The position numbers and the translations under genes are program-made. A stretch of DNA of 35,441 nucleotides from Clostridiales bacterium UBA1770. Its GTDB lineage: Bacteria > Bacillota > Clostridia > Oscillospirales > CAG-272. The notes under the pieces were generated by a model. It did no database searches. It worked only from the letters and a program-made list of their open reading frames with translations, and was not told the origin of the DNA. This document shows positions 1-6,600 of this stretch, in pieces (position 1 is the first letter of the stretch; each line of letters opens with the position of its first letter). The stretch lies in NCBI GenBank assembly GCA_002315325.1, contig DCGU01000055.1, forward strand, positions 1 to 35,441, in the 5' to 3' direction.

Positions 1-64
1 ACCCAGAATCGAACTGGGGATAAAGATTTTGCAGACCTCTGCCTTACCGCTTGGCTATGGTGCC
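1..64 (-). tRNA. tRNA-Cys (anticodon GCA), 3' end cut by window edge
   Basis: Read on the minus strand, the 5' acceptor arm GGCACCA is followed by TA, a D arm (GCC..GGC) and an anticodon arm whose 7-base loop CTGCAAA contains GCA, so it decodes Cys codons. The T arm with GTTCGATTC is present with its stem. The 3' acceptor strand lies outside the window, so the discriminator base and any encoded CCA cannot be seen. Confidence 0.93.
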
Positions 65-77
65 GTATAACGGGTAT

Positions 78-106
78 ATTATAACAAAGGAGTCGGGGTT
101 TGTCAA
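78..106 (-). promoter_or_regulatory. sigma-A promoter of tRNA-Cys
   Basis: On the minus strand a perfect TTGACA (101-106) and a perfect TATAAT (78-83) are separated by 17 bp. The -10 lies 14 bp upstream of the mature tRNA 5' end, giving a very short leader. It is divergent from the promoter of the gene starting at 228. Confidence 0.88.
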
Positions 107-153
107 CACTTTTTTTGCCGCAACTTCGGCATTTTTTATTGATTTATTTTGTG

Positions 154-182
154 TTGCAGGACGGGGAATAGTATTGTATAAT
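154..182 (+). promoter_or_regulatory. sigma-A promoter of the glycosidase-like gene
   Basis: TTGCAG (154-159), a 17-bp spacer and TATAAT (177-182). Transcription would start near 189, leaving a leader of about 40 nt that contains a hairpin and the ribosome binding site. Confidence 0.8.
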
Positions 183-194
183 AGGAATGAAAGA

Positions 195-210
195 ATGCGG
201 GAACCCGCAT
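195..210 (+). promoter_or_regulatory. 5'-UTR inverted repeat upstream of RBS
   Basis: ATGCGGG-AA-CCCGCAT is a perfect inverted repeat located between the -10 and the GGAGGT (217-222). As RNA it would form a 6-bp, GC-containing stem with a GAAC loop close to the expected mRNA 5' end. It could stabilise the transcript or be bound by a protein as DNA; function is unknown. Confidence 0.5.
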
Positions 211-227
211 AATAACGGAGGTATCCT

Positions 228-1706
228 ATGGCACAGCATAAAACAGGGCTTATGGTCAATATCGATATCAACAGCGTCCTGACGCCGTTTTTAAACAAAA
301 CGGCCCAAATAGAGAATGCAACCGAGGCAGATTACTATCCGTTCGTGGACGTGTATACCGGCACGCAGGTGACCGACCTGTTGTTCTGCACGTTCTGCCA
401 GTTTTCCTTAACACCCAGTAAAATCTTTACCGATGCCGTGACCAAGTTTCATCAAACGGTCGAAAACGGCGAACCCGTCAATTATTATGATAGGTATATT
501 GGGCACAAGGTTGCCTGGGAGGACCGCGGCATTGACCCCGTGACCGTTTGGCTGCGCCGTACGCGTGAGAAGGGCATGCGCGCCTGGATCAGTCTGCGTA
601 TGAACGACTGCCACGAACCGGATGATAAGGCCTGTTTCCTGCGCTCCGATTTCTTCTATGAAGCGCGTGAAAAGGGCTGGATGATCGGCAGCCATTACGG
701 ATATTTCCGCAACTGTTTCAATTACGCTGTCCCCGAGGTCCGCAAAAAAATGCTGGCCTATATTGACGAACAGTTAATGCAGTACAGTAATCAGATGGAC
801 GGCTTGGAATTGGATTTTGAACGTGAAATCTATTGCTTCGACTACCTCAACTGTCCGGATGCCGTCGAAATCATGACGGCGTTTGTCGCCGACGTCAAGG
901 CGTTGGTGACGGCTGCCGAGGGGCGCGTCGGGCATCCGATTGAGTTATCCGTCCGCTTGGGCCGCGAAATGGAGCAGAACCGCGTCTTCGGTTTTGACGC
1001 CAAGCGCCTGGTAGAAGTCGGTGTGCAGCGTATCATCGTGACGCCGCGTTGGCAAACCGCCGACAGCGATATGCCGATTGATTCCTGGTGCCGGGAACTG
1101 CCCGCAACCCCGATTACGGCCGGCATCGAATTTTTGGTGAATCGTGTGCGTGACGAGTCCTGCGGAACACCCGCCGTTGTGCGTGCGTATGCCGCACACT
1201 ATTTGGCACAGGGCTCCGACGGTATCTATTTATACAACTATTTCCTCAATCCTTACGATAAGGGCAGTGCGGGATTTGAAAACCATCACGGCATTCACGC
1301 CACCTGTTACGGTCCCGCAGTGGCACAAGAGGAGCGCCTGTTTATCGTGACCTACCAGGATATTGCCCCCGAGGGGTACCCCGCATGGCGTCCGCTGCCT
1401 GCAACTCTCGGCAGCGAGCCTTGGAACTATCAGTTCCGTGCCGGCGTTGCGCCTGCCGAAAAAACGGAAGTCATTGTCGGCTTGGATAAGGATGCCGATA
1501 TTGCCGCGCTGCATCTTGCCGTGGATGGTACGCCCGTCACGGCATATCGTACCACGGATGCAGGGCAGATATTTGCCCCGGACGACGTTGCGTTGTTCGC
1601 AATGTCCGTGCCCAAAACGGTTTTTGCCGGCAAGACTGATATGAACCTTGCCTTTACGGCGGACAAGCCGATGAATCTTCATTTTTTGGCCATCGACTGT
1701 CTGTAA
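228..1706 (+). CDS. Glycoside hydrolase-like TIM-barrel protein, uncharacterised
   Basis: A 492-residue soluble protein without a signal peptide or membrane segment, so probably cytoplasmic. The DGLELDFERE segment around residue 195 resembles the acid-bearing beta-strand of GH10-like/GHL-type barrels, and the stretches RAWISLRMNDCH and GSDGIYLYNYF also look like barrel strands carrying active-site residues. The last 120 or so residues look like a beta-rich accessory domain. The start is fixed by GGAGGT five bases before the ATG. It is probably monocistronic: a promoter precedes it and another gene's promoter begins five bases after its stop. No substrate can be assigned; a non-catalytic barrel is possible. 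Confidence 0.6.
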   Translation: MAQHKTGLMVNIDINSVLTPFLNKTAQIENATEADYYPFVDVYTGTQVTDLLFCTFCQFSLTPSKIFTDAVTKFHQTVENGEPVNYYDRYIGHKVAWEDRGIDPVTVWLRRTREKGMRAWISLRMNDCHEPDDKACFLRSDFFYEAREKGWMIGSHYGYFRNCFNYAVPEVRKKMLAYIDEQLMQYSNQMDGLELDFEREIYCFDYLNCPDAVEIMTAFVADVKALVTAAEGRVGHPIELSVRLGREMEQNRVFGFDAKRLVEVGVQRIIVTPRWQTADSDMPIDSWCRELPATPITAGIEFLVNRVRDESCGTPAVVRAYAAHYLAQGSDGIYLYNYFLNPYDKGSAGFENHHGIHATCYGPAVAQEERLFIVTYQDIAPEGYPAWRPLPATLGSEPWNYQFRAGVAPAEKTEVIVGLDKDADIAALHLAVDGTPVTAYRTTDAGQIFAPDDVALFAMSVPKTVFAGKTDMNLAFTADKPMNLHFLAIDCL

Positions 1707-1710
1707 AATC

Positions 1711-1739
1711 TTGACAAATACGCCGCGTGAGTGTATACT
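1711..1739 (+). promoter_or_regulatory. sigma-A promoter of the thiT transcript
   Basis: Perfect TTGACA (1711-1716), 17-bp spacer, TATACT (1734-1739). The start point would fall just before the TPP aptamer, as expected for riboswitch control. Confidence 0.85.
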
Positions 1740-1748
1740 ATACGGCGT

Positions 1749-1840
1749 TCAGGGGAGCTTGTGTGACAGGCTGAGAGGAAGATAACCGATCTTCGACCCT
1801 ATAACCTGATGCGGATAATGCCGCCGTAGGAAGATGGTTG
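1749..1840 (+). promoter_or_regulatory. TPP riboswitch (THI element) aptamer
   Basis: The conserved core is present in order: GGGGAGC, GGCTGAGAGG (1769-1778), GACCCT (1795-1800), AACCTGAT (1803-1810) and GGATAATGCC (1812-1821). These are the hallmark helices and loops that bind thiamine pyrophosphate. The variable P3 stem is the short GAAGAT...ATCTTC hairpin. A terminator follows and then thiT, so high TPP should stop transcription before the transporter gene. Confidence 0.97.
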
Positions 1841-1859
1841 CCTTTTGAAATGATAAAAG

Positions 1860-1893
1860 GGAGACGTTGCCGCGGCAGCGTCTCCTGTTTTTT
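1860..1893 (+). terminator. TPP riboswitch expression-platform terminator
   Basis: GGAGACG (1860-1866) pairs with CGTCTCC (1879-1885), and the inner TTGC/GCAG extends the stem to about 11 bp. It is followed by TGTTTTTTG. Its position between aptamer and gene marks it as the ligand-controlled off-switch. Confidence 0.9.
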
Positions 1894-1978
1894 GTCGGCC
1901 GAAAAAAGCAGGCGGCGCAGCACGCATTATTAGCGCATACTGAACAAATTTATATGGTATTAAAAAACGGGAGTCATT

Positions 1979-2572
1979 ATGAAATCAGTTGAAAAAACAC
2001 GTGCTTTGGTGGAAAGCGCCTGCATGGTGGCACTGGCCACGGTGCTCAGCTTCATTATTATATGGTATTTGCCGCTCGGCGGAACCGTGACGCTGTGCAG
2101 CATGATTCCGATTTGTGTCGTCGGACTGCGCTATGGCGCGAAGTGGGGCCTCGGTACATCCTTTACCTATGCCGTTCTGCAGCTTTTTATCGGCATTGTG
2201 CGTGACGGACTGCTCGGGTGGGGGCTTACCCCATTGATGCTGTGCGGCAGCATTGTGCTGGACTACCTGCTGGCGTACGGCCTGCTGGGCCTTGTCGGGC
2301 TGTTCCGCCGCTTGGGGGAGTGGGGCATCTACGTCGGCGTGTCGGCCGTGTTTGCCCTGCGGTTGTTTTGCCATTTCGTGTCCGGGTTTATCATTTTCCA
2401 ATATCTCGACCAATTTGAAATGCTGGGGAAAACGTTGTCCGGCCGTCCCGTGCTCTATTCACTGTGCTACAACGGTATGTATATGGTGCCGGAATTGGTA
2501 CTGTCGCTCGTTGTGCTGGTGATTTTGCTGCGTGTTCCGTTTGTCAGGAAACGCATTTTTAACTTACAATAA
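1979..2572 (+). CDS. thiT: ECF transporter S component for thiamine, ThiT
   Basis: A 197-residue, highly hydrophobic protein with about six membrane segments, the usual size for ThiT. The segment around YNGMYMVPE near residue 165 and the early LPLGGTVTLCSMIP segment match the thiamine-binding S-component family, which works with a shared EcfA/A'/T energy module encoded elsewhere. Control by a TPP riboswitch directly upstream independently supports thiamine as the substrate. The start is chosen by GGGAG five bases before the ATG. A strong terminator follows, so the gene is monocistronic. Confidence 0.95.
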   Translation: MKSVEKTRALVESACMVALATVLSFIIIWYLPLGGTVTLCSMIPICVVGLRYGAKWGLGTSFTYAVLQLFIGIVRDGLLGWGLTPLMLCGSIVLDYLLAYGLLGLVGLFRRLGEWGIYVGVSAVFALRLFCHFVSGFIIFQYLDQFEMLGKTLSGRPVLYSLCYNGMYMVPELVLSLVVLVILLRVPFVRKRIFNLQ

Positions 2573-2581
2573 AACAAAAGG

Positions 2582-2620
2582 GCTGCTCCCCGGGTCGATG
2601 ACCCGGGGAGCAGCTTTTCT
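2582..2620. terminator. Bidirectional intrinsic terminator
   Basis: A perfect 15-bp stem (2582-2596 with 2600-2614), loop GAT, then TTTTCTT on the plus strand. On the minus strand the same stem is followed by a T-rich stretch (CCTTTTGTTTTATTG). It separates convergent thiT and the LOG-family gene. Confidence 0.93.
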
Positions 2621-3150
2621 TAAAACAGTAGTTTTTGTATATCCTGTACAGTGTCGCACACGGTAAATGCCTGCCAAACACGGTCACGCACAAACCCACG
2701 TTCGGTGCTTTCACGCAGCCATTGTATCAGCGTATCGTAAAAACCGTATGCGTTAAACAAAACGATTTTGCCGCGCAGGAATCCGCATTCAATCGCCGTC
2801 AGCGTTGAAAAGAATTCGTCCAGCGTGCCGGTGCCGCCGGGCAGGGCAACGTAGACGTCGGTATCGGCCTGCATTTTCTCTTTCCGTTCGTCGATGTTTT
2901 TCGTGACGACAACGGTCACGGTATCGCCGGGCGGCACGTCCGTCCCCTCGATACTGTCCACGGCCACGGCAATCACTTTGCCGCCGACCGCTATGCTTCC
3001 GCGCGCTGCGGCCGCCATGCATCCGCCGGTGCCGCCGCCGTACAACAGCGTCGCACCGCACGTGCCCACGGCTTTGCCCAGGGCAAAGCAGGCGTCAATA
3101 TATTTTGTGTCCACGTTATCACCCGAACCGCCGAAAATGCAAACTGTCAT
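2620..3150 (-). CDS. LOG-family (TIGR00730-like) putative nucleotide phosphoribohydrolase
   Basis: A 176-residue Rossmann-like protein. PGGTGTLDE at residues 104-112 and the upstream ERKEKM segment are the two catalytic signatures of the LOG/YvdD family, which removes the base from nucleoside 5'-monophosphates (cytokinin-type or purine). The N-terminal IFGGSGDN and LYGGGTGGCM segments are the nucleotide-binding glycines. The start at 3150 is preferred over an in-frame ATG 24 bases upstream because AAGGAGGTG sits six bases before it. Its own promoter lies upstream; the cellular substrate is not evident. Older databases mislabel this family as lysine decarboxylase. Confidence 0.88.
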   Translation of the reverse strand: MTVCIFGGSGDNVDTKYIDACFALGKAVGTCGATLLYGGGTGGCMAAAARGSIAVGGKVIAVAVDSIEGTDVPPGDTVTVVVTKNIDERKEKMQADTDVYVALPGGTGTLDEFFSTLTAIECGFLRGKIVLFNAYGFYDTLIQWLRESTERGFVRDRVWQAFTVCDTVQDIQKLLF

Positions 3151-3179
3151 GGCTGCACCTCCTTCTTTTTTCATCTATT

Positions 3180-3208
3180 ATTATACGCATCTGTGTCGAA
3201 ACAGTCAA
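3180..3208 (-). promoter_or_regulatory. sigma-A promoter of the LOG-family gene
   Basis: On the minus strand TTGACT (3203-3208), 17-bp spacer, TATAAT (3180-3185). It is back-to-back with the promoter of the RHH gene, with 26 bp between the two -35 elements. Confidence 0.85.
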
Positions 3209-3234
3209 GACGAACGTATTCGGCGCGCATAGGG

Positions 3235-3263
3235 TTGACACGATTCCGAAAATGCAGTATAAT
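3235..3263 (+). promoter_or_regulatory. sigma-A promoter of the RHH gene
   Basis: Perfect TTGACA (3235-3240), 17-bp spacer, perfect TATAAT (3258-3263). The palindrome at 3267-3290 begins four bases after the -10 and covers the expected start point. Confidence 0.9.
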
Positions 3264-3266
3264 TCA

Positions 3267-3290
3267 TATATGCTCCCGCGGGAGCATATA
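3267..3290. promoter_or_regulatory. 24-bp perfect palindrome, candidate operator
   Basis: TATATGCTCCCG (3267-3278) is followed directly by its exact reverse complement CGGGAGCATATA, with no spacer. It lies across the predicted transcription start of the RHH gene. RHH proteins commonly bind such two-fold sites next to their own promoters, so autoregulation is a reasonable inference. In RNA it could also form a 5'-terminal hairpin. Confidence 0.7.
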
Positions 3291-3332
3291 AATCATCTTT
3301 TTGTTTATTCTCACAAGAGGAGTGTAACAGAT

Positions 3333-3794
3333 ATGGCCGAAAAAAACGTTGACACCGTTCAGTCGCAGGAGACTGAAAGTCCTGTCGAAAGCTTAACCGA
3401 TAAAGTCTCCGTCAATATTAACTCTTCCACCTTGGCCGCCATCGATCTGTTGGTGGACAACGGGTATTATTCCAACCGCAGCGACTTCATCAATCAGGCG
3501 CTGCGCGACTCTCTTGACCGTCGTCAGACCGTCATCGACCGCCTCTTGGAGGAAAGCAAGAGCGGCGGCGGTAACGACCGTTTGTGGTTCTTCGGCGTCA
3601 GCGGTATCGGTGCCGGGGAAGTGGAGGCCTGCCTGCGCCGCAACCGCCGCATTCGTATTGTCGGGTATGGTGTCTTTATGATTGATGAAAGCATCGAGCC
3701 GGCAAAATTATTTGCCGTTTTGAGCGAAATCCGTGTGCGCGGCCGCGTCGTTTGCAAGAACAAAGAAATCCGCGAGCACTACCGTCTGAAATAA
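3333..3794 (+). CDS. Ribbon-helix-helix (CopG/Arc-type) transcriptional regulator
   Basis: A 153-residue protein. Residues 24-66 fit the RHH fold: a short strand (KVSVNIN), helix A (SSTLAAIDLLVDNG), the YYSNRSDFINQAL turn and helix B. A polar 20-residue N-terminal tail precedes it. The C-terminal part (about 85-153) carries a GVSGIG...IRIVGYGVFMID...VRGRVVCKNKEIREHY pattern and is probably a dimerisation or sensor domain, which I do not recognise with certainty. The ATG at 3333 is chosen because AGAGGAG sits upstream and earlier in-frame ATGs would lie in or before the promoter. It probably represses its own promoter through the palindrome. Confidence 0.8.
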   Translation: MAEKNVDTVQSQETESPVESLTDKVSVNINSSTLAAIDLLVDNGYYSNRSDFINQALRDSLDRRQTVIDRLLEESKSGGGNDRLWFFGVSGIGAGEVEACLRRNRRIRIVGYGVFMIDESIEPAKLFAVLSEIRVRGRVVCKNKEIREHYRLK

Positions 3795-3799
3795 AACAC

Positions 3800-3828
3800 T
3801 TGCTTTTTTTACCGTTATTTGGTAAAAT
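3800..3828 (+). promoter_or_regulatory. sigma-A promoter of the parvulin gene
   Basis: TTGCTT (3800-3805), 17-bp spacer, TAAAAT (3823-3828), in the 90-bp gap after the RHH gene. No terminator separates the two genes, so read-through is possible. Confidence 0.65.
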
Positions 3829-3884
3829 ATAGCGATAGCGACGGGGATCCCCTGTCCGTTTCTTCATTGAAAGGATACGAAATC

Positions 3885-4661
3885 ATGATTTTAGGAACGC
3901 CCAATACCCAGCAGGCGCCCAAGGGCCACGTGCTGGCAACGGTCAACGGCAAGCCGATTACGTCGGAAGACGTTGCCGAATATATTGCTTCCATGGGTCA
4001 GCGCGGCCAGGGTCTGCAGTCCCCGGAGGGCCAGGCCAAGGTGCTGGAGCAGCTGATCAGCCAGCAGCTCATCGTTGCAGAAGCAACCCGTAATCTCTAC
4101 GACCACGAGCCTGCATTCCAGGCACAACTGGCAAAGGTGAAAGAGGATTTGCTGTTCTCTTACGCCTTAAACAAACTGCTCGCCCCCATTACCGTGGCAG
4201 AAGCAGATGTCAAAAAGTATTTTGACGAGCATCAGGATATGTTTGTCGGCCAGCCTACGGCCAACGCTTCTCATATTCTGGTGGACAGCGAAGAAAAAGC
4301 GCTGGATATCAAAAAGCAAATCGAGGACGGTTCCATCACGTTTGAAGAAGCCGCCCGTCAGTTCAGCTCCTGCCCCAGCAAAGAGCAGGGCGGTAACCTC
4401 GGTGACTTCGGCAAGGGCCAAATGGTGCCCGAGTTCGACGCTGCTTGCTTTGAAATGGAAATCGGCGAGCTGCGCGGTCCCGTCAAAACTCAATTCGGCT
4501 TTCATCTGATTCGCTTAAACAGCCGTTCCGAAAGCGAACCCATGACTTTTGAGGAAGTCAAGGGGCAGCTGCAGCAGCAGTTGACGCTGGAAAAACAGCA
4601 GGCCGCTTACGAAAGCAAAGTGAACCAGTTGAAGATTTTGTTCCCTGTGAACAAAATGTAA
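3885..4661 (+). CDS. Parvulin-type peptidyl-prolyl cis-trans isomerase, cytosolic
   Basis: A 258-residue protein with a SurA/PrsA-like N-terminal helical region (ATVNGKPITSEDVAEYI) and a parvulin domain at about 123-212 (ASHILV...CPSKEQGGNLGDFGKGQMVPEF...TQFGFHLIRL). These motifs match PpiC rotamase domains that isomerise X-Pro bonds. There is no signal peptide or lipobox, unlike PrsA, so it should act in the cytoplasm as a folding helper. The start at 3885 (MILGTPN) follows AAAGGA; the longer in-frame reading would begin inside the promoter. A strong terminator follows. Confidence 0.88.
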   Translation: MILGTPNTQQAPKGHVLATVNGKPITSEDVAEYIASMGQRGQGLQSPEGQAKVLEQLISQQLIVAEATRNLYDHEPAFQAQLAKVKEDLLFSYALNKLLAPITVAEADVKKYFDEHQDMFVGQPTANASHILVDSEEKALDIKKQIEDGSITFEEAARQFSSCPSKEQGGNLGDFGKGQMVPEFDAACFEMEIGELRGPVKTQFGFHLIRLNSRSESEPMTFEEVKGQLQQQLTLEKQQAAYESKVNQLKILFPVNKM

Positions 4662-4686
4662 TAAATAGCAAATTAACCCAAAACAG

Positions 4687-4720
4687 AAAACGCCTGCGAG
4701 ATGCGCCGCAGGCGTTTTTT
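4687..4720. terminator. Intrinsic terminator after the parvulin gene
   Basis: AAAACGCCTGCG (4687-4698) pairs with CGCAGGCGTTTT (4707-4718) around an 8-base loop, followed by more T residues. It lies between convergent genes and may also serve the minus-strand acyl-CoA synthetase, though the T tail in that direction is shorter. Confidence 0.9.
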
Positions 4721-4762
4721 GTATTTGTATCGGTGTATCGGTAAGAAACGGTACGCCGATTT

Positions 4763-6475
4763 TTATTTGGCAACGTAAATCTTCGCAGCGGCTTCGGTCA
4801 GTCCCGCACGTTTGATTTTTTTGCTGGACGTGTGGGGGAAGGGCTCCGGCCACACGATGAAGGCGCAAAGATGTTTATAGGACTGCACCTTGTCGTTGAC
4901 TTCGTCCAGCGCCTTTTGCATCAGTTCGTTGATTTGCGCCGGTTCGGCATTTTCGCCCAGCGTTTCTTTAACAGTCGTTTCGTTGGGGGTGAGCAGCGCC
5001 ACGATATCGTAGTCGTTCTTTTTGCGGTTCATGATGCCGACAACGACGGCCTCTTCAATATAAGGATTGCGGCACAAATACGCTTCCAGCTCTTCGGGGA
5101 AGATGTTTTTGCCGTTGGCTGTGACGATGACGTTCTTTTTACGGCCCGTGATGTGCAAAAAGCCGTTGGGGTCGATGAAACCGAGATCGCCCGTGTAGAA
5201 CCAACCGTCGTGGATGACGGCTGCCGTTTCCTTCGGCTGGTTATAATAGCCGAGCATAACGTTGCCGCCGCGGTAGCGGATTTCGCCCGTGCCGTCTTCC
5301 TGCACGTTGCAAATATCCAAAGTGCCGTTCGGCGTGGAAAGGCCGGCCGACTCGTCGTTATAATATACGTCGCGGTTGACGGCTGCCAAGGGGGCGCATT
5401 CGGTTAATCCGTAACCCTGTACGGCCAAAATGCCGAAGTCACGCAGCCCGGCCAAAACGGTCGGATCGGCTGCGGCGCCGCCGCAGATCAAGAGACGCAA
5501 TTGGCCGCCGAAACTTTGGTGAACCCCGTCGAAAAGTTTGCGTTTGAGCGCCTGACGCGCGATGGCGGGATGAACGGCGTTGGATATTTTTATGGCGCGC
5601 GTCACCTTGTCTTCCATATTGTTTTTGCGGATGTTCAACCAGATTTTTTTGTACATGGTTTCGGCCAGCATGGGTACGCACAGCATAATGGTGGGGCGTA
5701 CTTCCTGCATGTTGCGGCTGATATGCCGCAACCCTTCGGAGAAGGCAACGGCGGAACCGCGGTAGACCTGGCACAAAAAGCCGCAGGAACATTCATACGT
5801 ATGGTGCAGCGGCAAAACGGAGAGGAAGGTGTCCTTCGGCCCGATATAGATCATTTGGCACATTTGCTCCAACGTAAAGCAAATATTGGCGTGCGACAGA
5901 CAAACACCTTTAGAAACACCGGTGGTACCCGACGTAAAGATGAGGGAACCCAAAACGTTGGGATCAATGTAACGGTCGGCAAACGAGGTGTCGCCGTTTT
6001 CCATGCGTGCCTTGCCGTCATCAATCAAATTCTGCAGTTCATCAAATGAAACGGTGTCGATTTTGGGTGCCGCTTCTTCGATTTTTGCATTCAGTTTGCT
6101 TGAATATATTATACACGCCGCACCGGTGAGCTTGATAATATTGTCAATTTCCTCTGCAGGAATCTCTTTGTCCACCGGCACAATTGTGCCGACGCCGCAA
6201 ATGACGGCTAAATAGGATACGACCCAAGCGTAGCAGTTTTCACCGATCAAGAGAATCTTTTTTTCGCTGTAGCCGCGGGCAGCCAGCGCGGTGCCGAGTG
6301 CCTCAACGTCGCTGCGGTATTGCTTGAAAGAATAGGAGACGTAGGCGCCGTTTTCCTTCTGCATAAATGCCGTTAAGGGACCGTATAACTCGCTGCTTTG
6401 GTACAGCATATCGCGTAAATCGGCGATATGGCGGACGGGATAATATTTAGCTTTTGATGCGTTTAAACCGGCCAT
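4763..6475 (-). CDS. AMP-forming acyl-CoA synthetase (long-chain fatty acid-CoA ligase family)
   Basis: A 570-residue ANL-superfamily enzyme. The phosphate-binding loop LIFTSGTTGVSKG is at about 178-190. GYGLTECAP (about 355), YTGDLGF and GRKKNVIVTANGKNIFPEE, with the hinge and the lysine-rich C-terminal region ending in SSKKIKR, follow in order. The family activates carboxylic acids with ATP to acyl-AMP and then acyl-CoA; membrane-lipid or exogenous fatty acid activation is likely, but the chain length cannot be read from sequence. The ATG follows AAGAGGT. It has its own promoter and stands alone. Confidence 0.88.
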   Translation of the reverse strand: MAGLNASKAKYYPVRHIADLRDMLYQSSELYGPLTAFMQKENGAYVSYSFKQYRSDVEALGTALAARGYSEKKILLIGENCYAWVVSYLAVICGVGTIVPVDKEIPAEEIDNIIKLTGAACIIYSSKLNAKIEEAAPKIDTVSFDELQNLIDDGKARMENGDTSFADRYIDPNVLGSLIFTSGTTGVSKGVCLSHANICFTLEQMCQMIYIGPKDTFLSVLPLHHTYECSCGFLCQVYRGSAVAFSEGLRHISRNMQEVRPTIMLCVPMLAETMYKKIWLNIRKNNMEDKVTRAIKISNAVHPAIARQALKRKLFDGVHQSFGGQLRLLICGGAAADPTVLAGLRDFGILAVQGYGLTECAPLAAVNRDVYYNDESAGLSTPNGTLDICNVQEDGTGEIRYRGGNVMLGYYNQPKETAAVIHDGWFYTGDLGFIDPNGFLHITGRKKNVIVTANGKNIFPEELEAYLCRNPYIEEAVVVGIMNRKKNDYDIVALLTPNETTVKETLGENAEPAQINELMQKALDEVNDKVQSYKHLCAFIVWPEPFPHTSSKKIKRAGLTEAAAKIYVAK

Positions 6476-6537
6476 AATACCTCTTTCATAATCAAGAAAT
6501 GCATATTACTCAATTTTTTAGAATATTTTAACAGTTT

Positions 6538-6566
6538 ATTATAACACAGCAAACCAAATTTGACAA
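6538..6566 (-). promoter_or_regulatory. sigma-A promoter of the acyl-CoA synthetase gene
   Basis: On the minus strand TTGTCA (6561-6566), 17-bp spacer, TATAAT (6538-6543). The leader to the ATG is about 57 nt and AT-rich. Confidence 0.82.
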
Positions 6567-6600
6567 GATAAAAAACACGGGGCAGATGACTGTCCCGTGT
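6567..6600 (-). terminator. Intrinsic terminator of the MBOAT gene
   Basis: On the minus strand ACACGGGACAG (6600-6590) pairs with CTGCCCCGTGT (6585-6575) with one G-T pair and loop TCAT, then TTTTTATCTT. The stem overlaps the last base of the stop codon, and the T tract abuts the -35 of the downstream promoter. Confidence 0.88.

Noticed and set aside
116..137. TGCCG-CAACTT-CGGCA followed by T6, terminator-like
   Set aside because: The T tail points in the plus direction, where no upstream gene exists; the stem is only 5 bp. Left uncalled.
3105..3332. N-terminal extension of the RHH protein
   Set aside because: The extension would run through the divergent promoters and the palindrome; the RBS supports the ATG at 3333.
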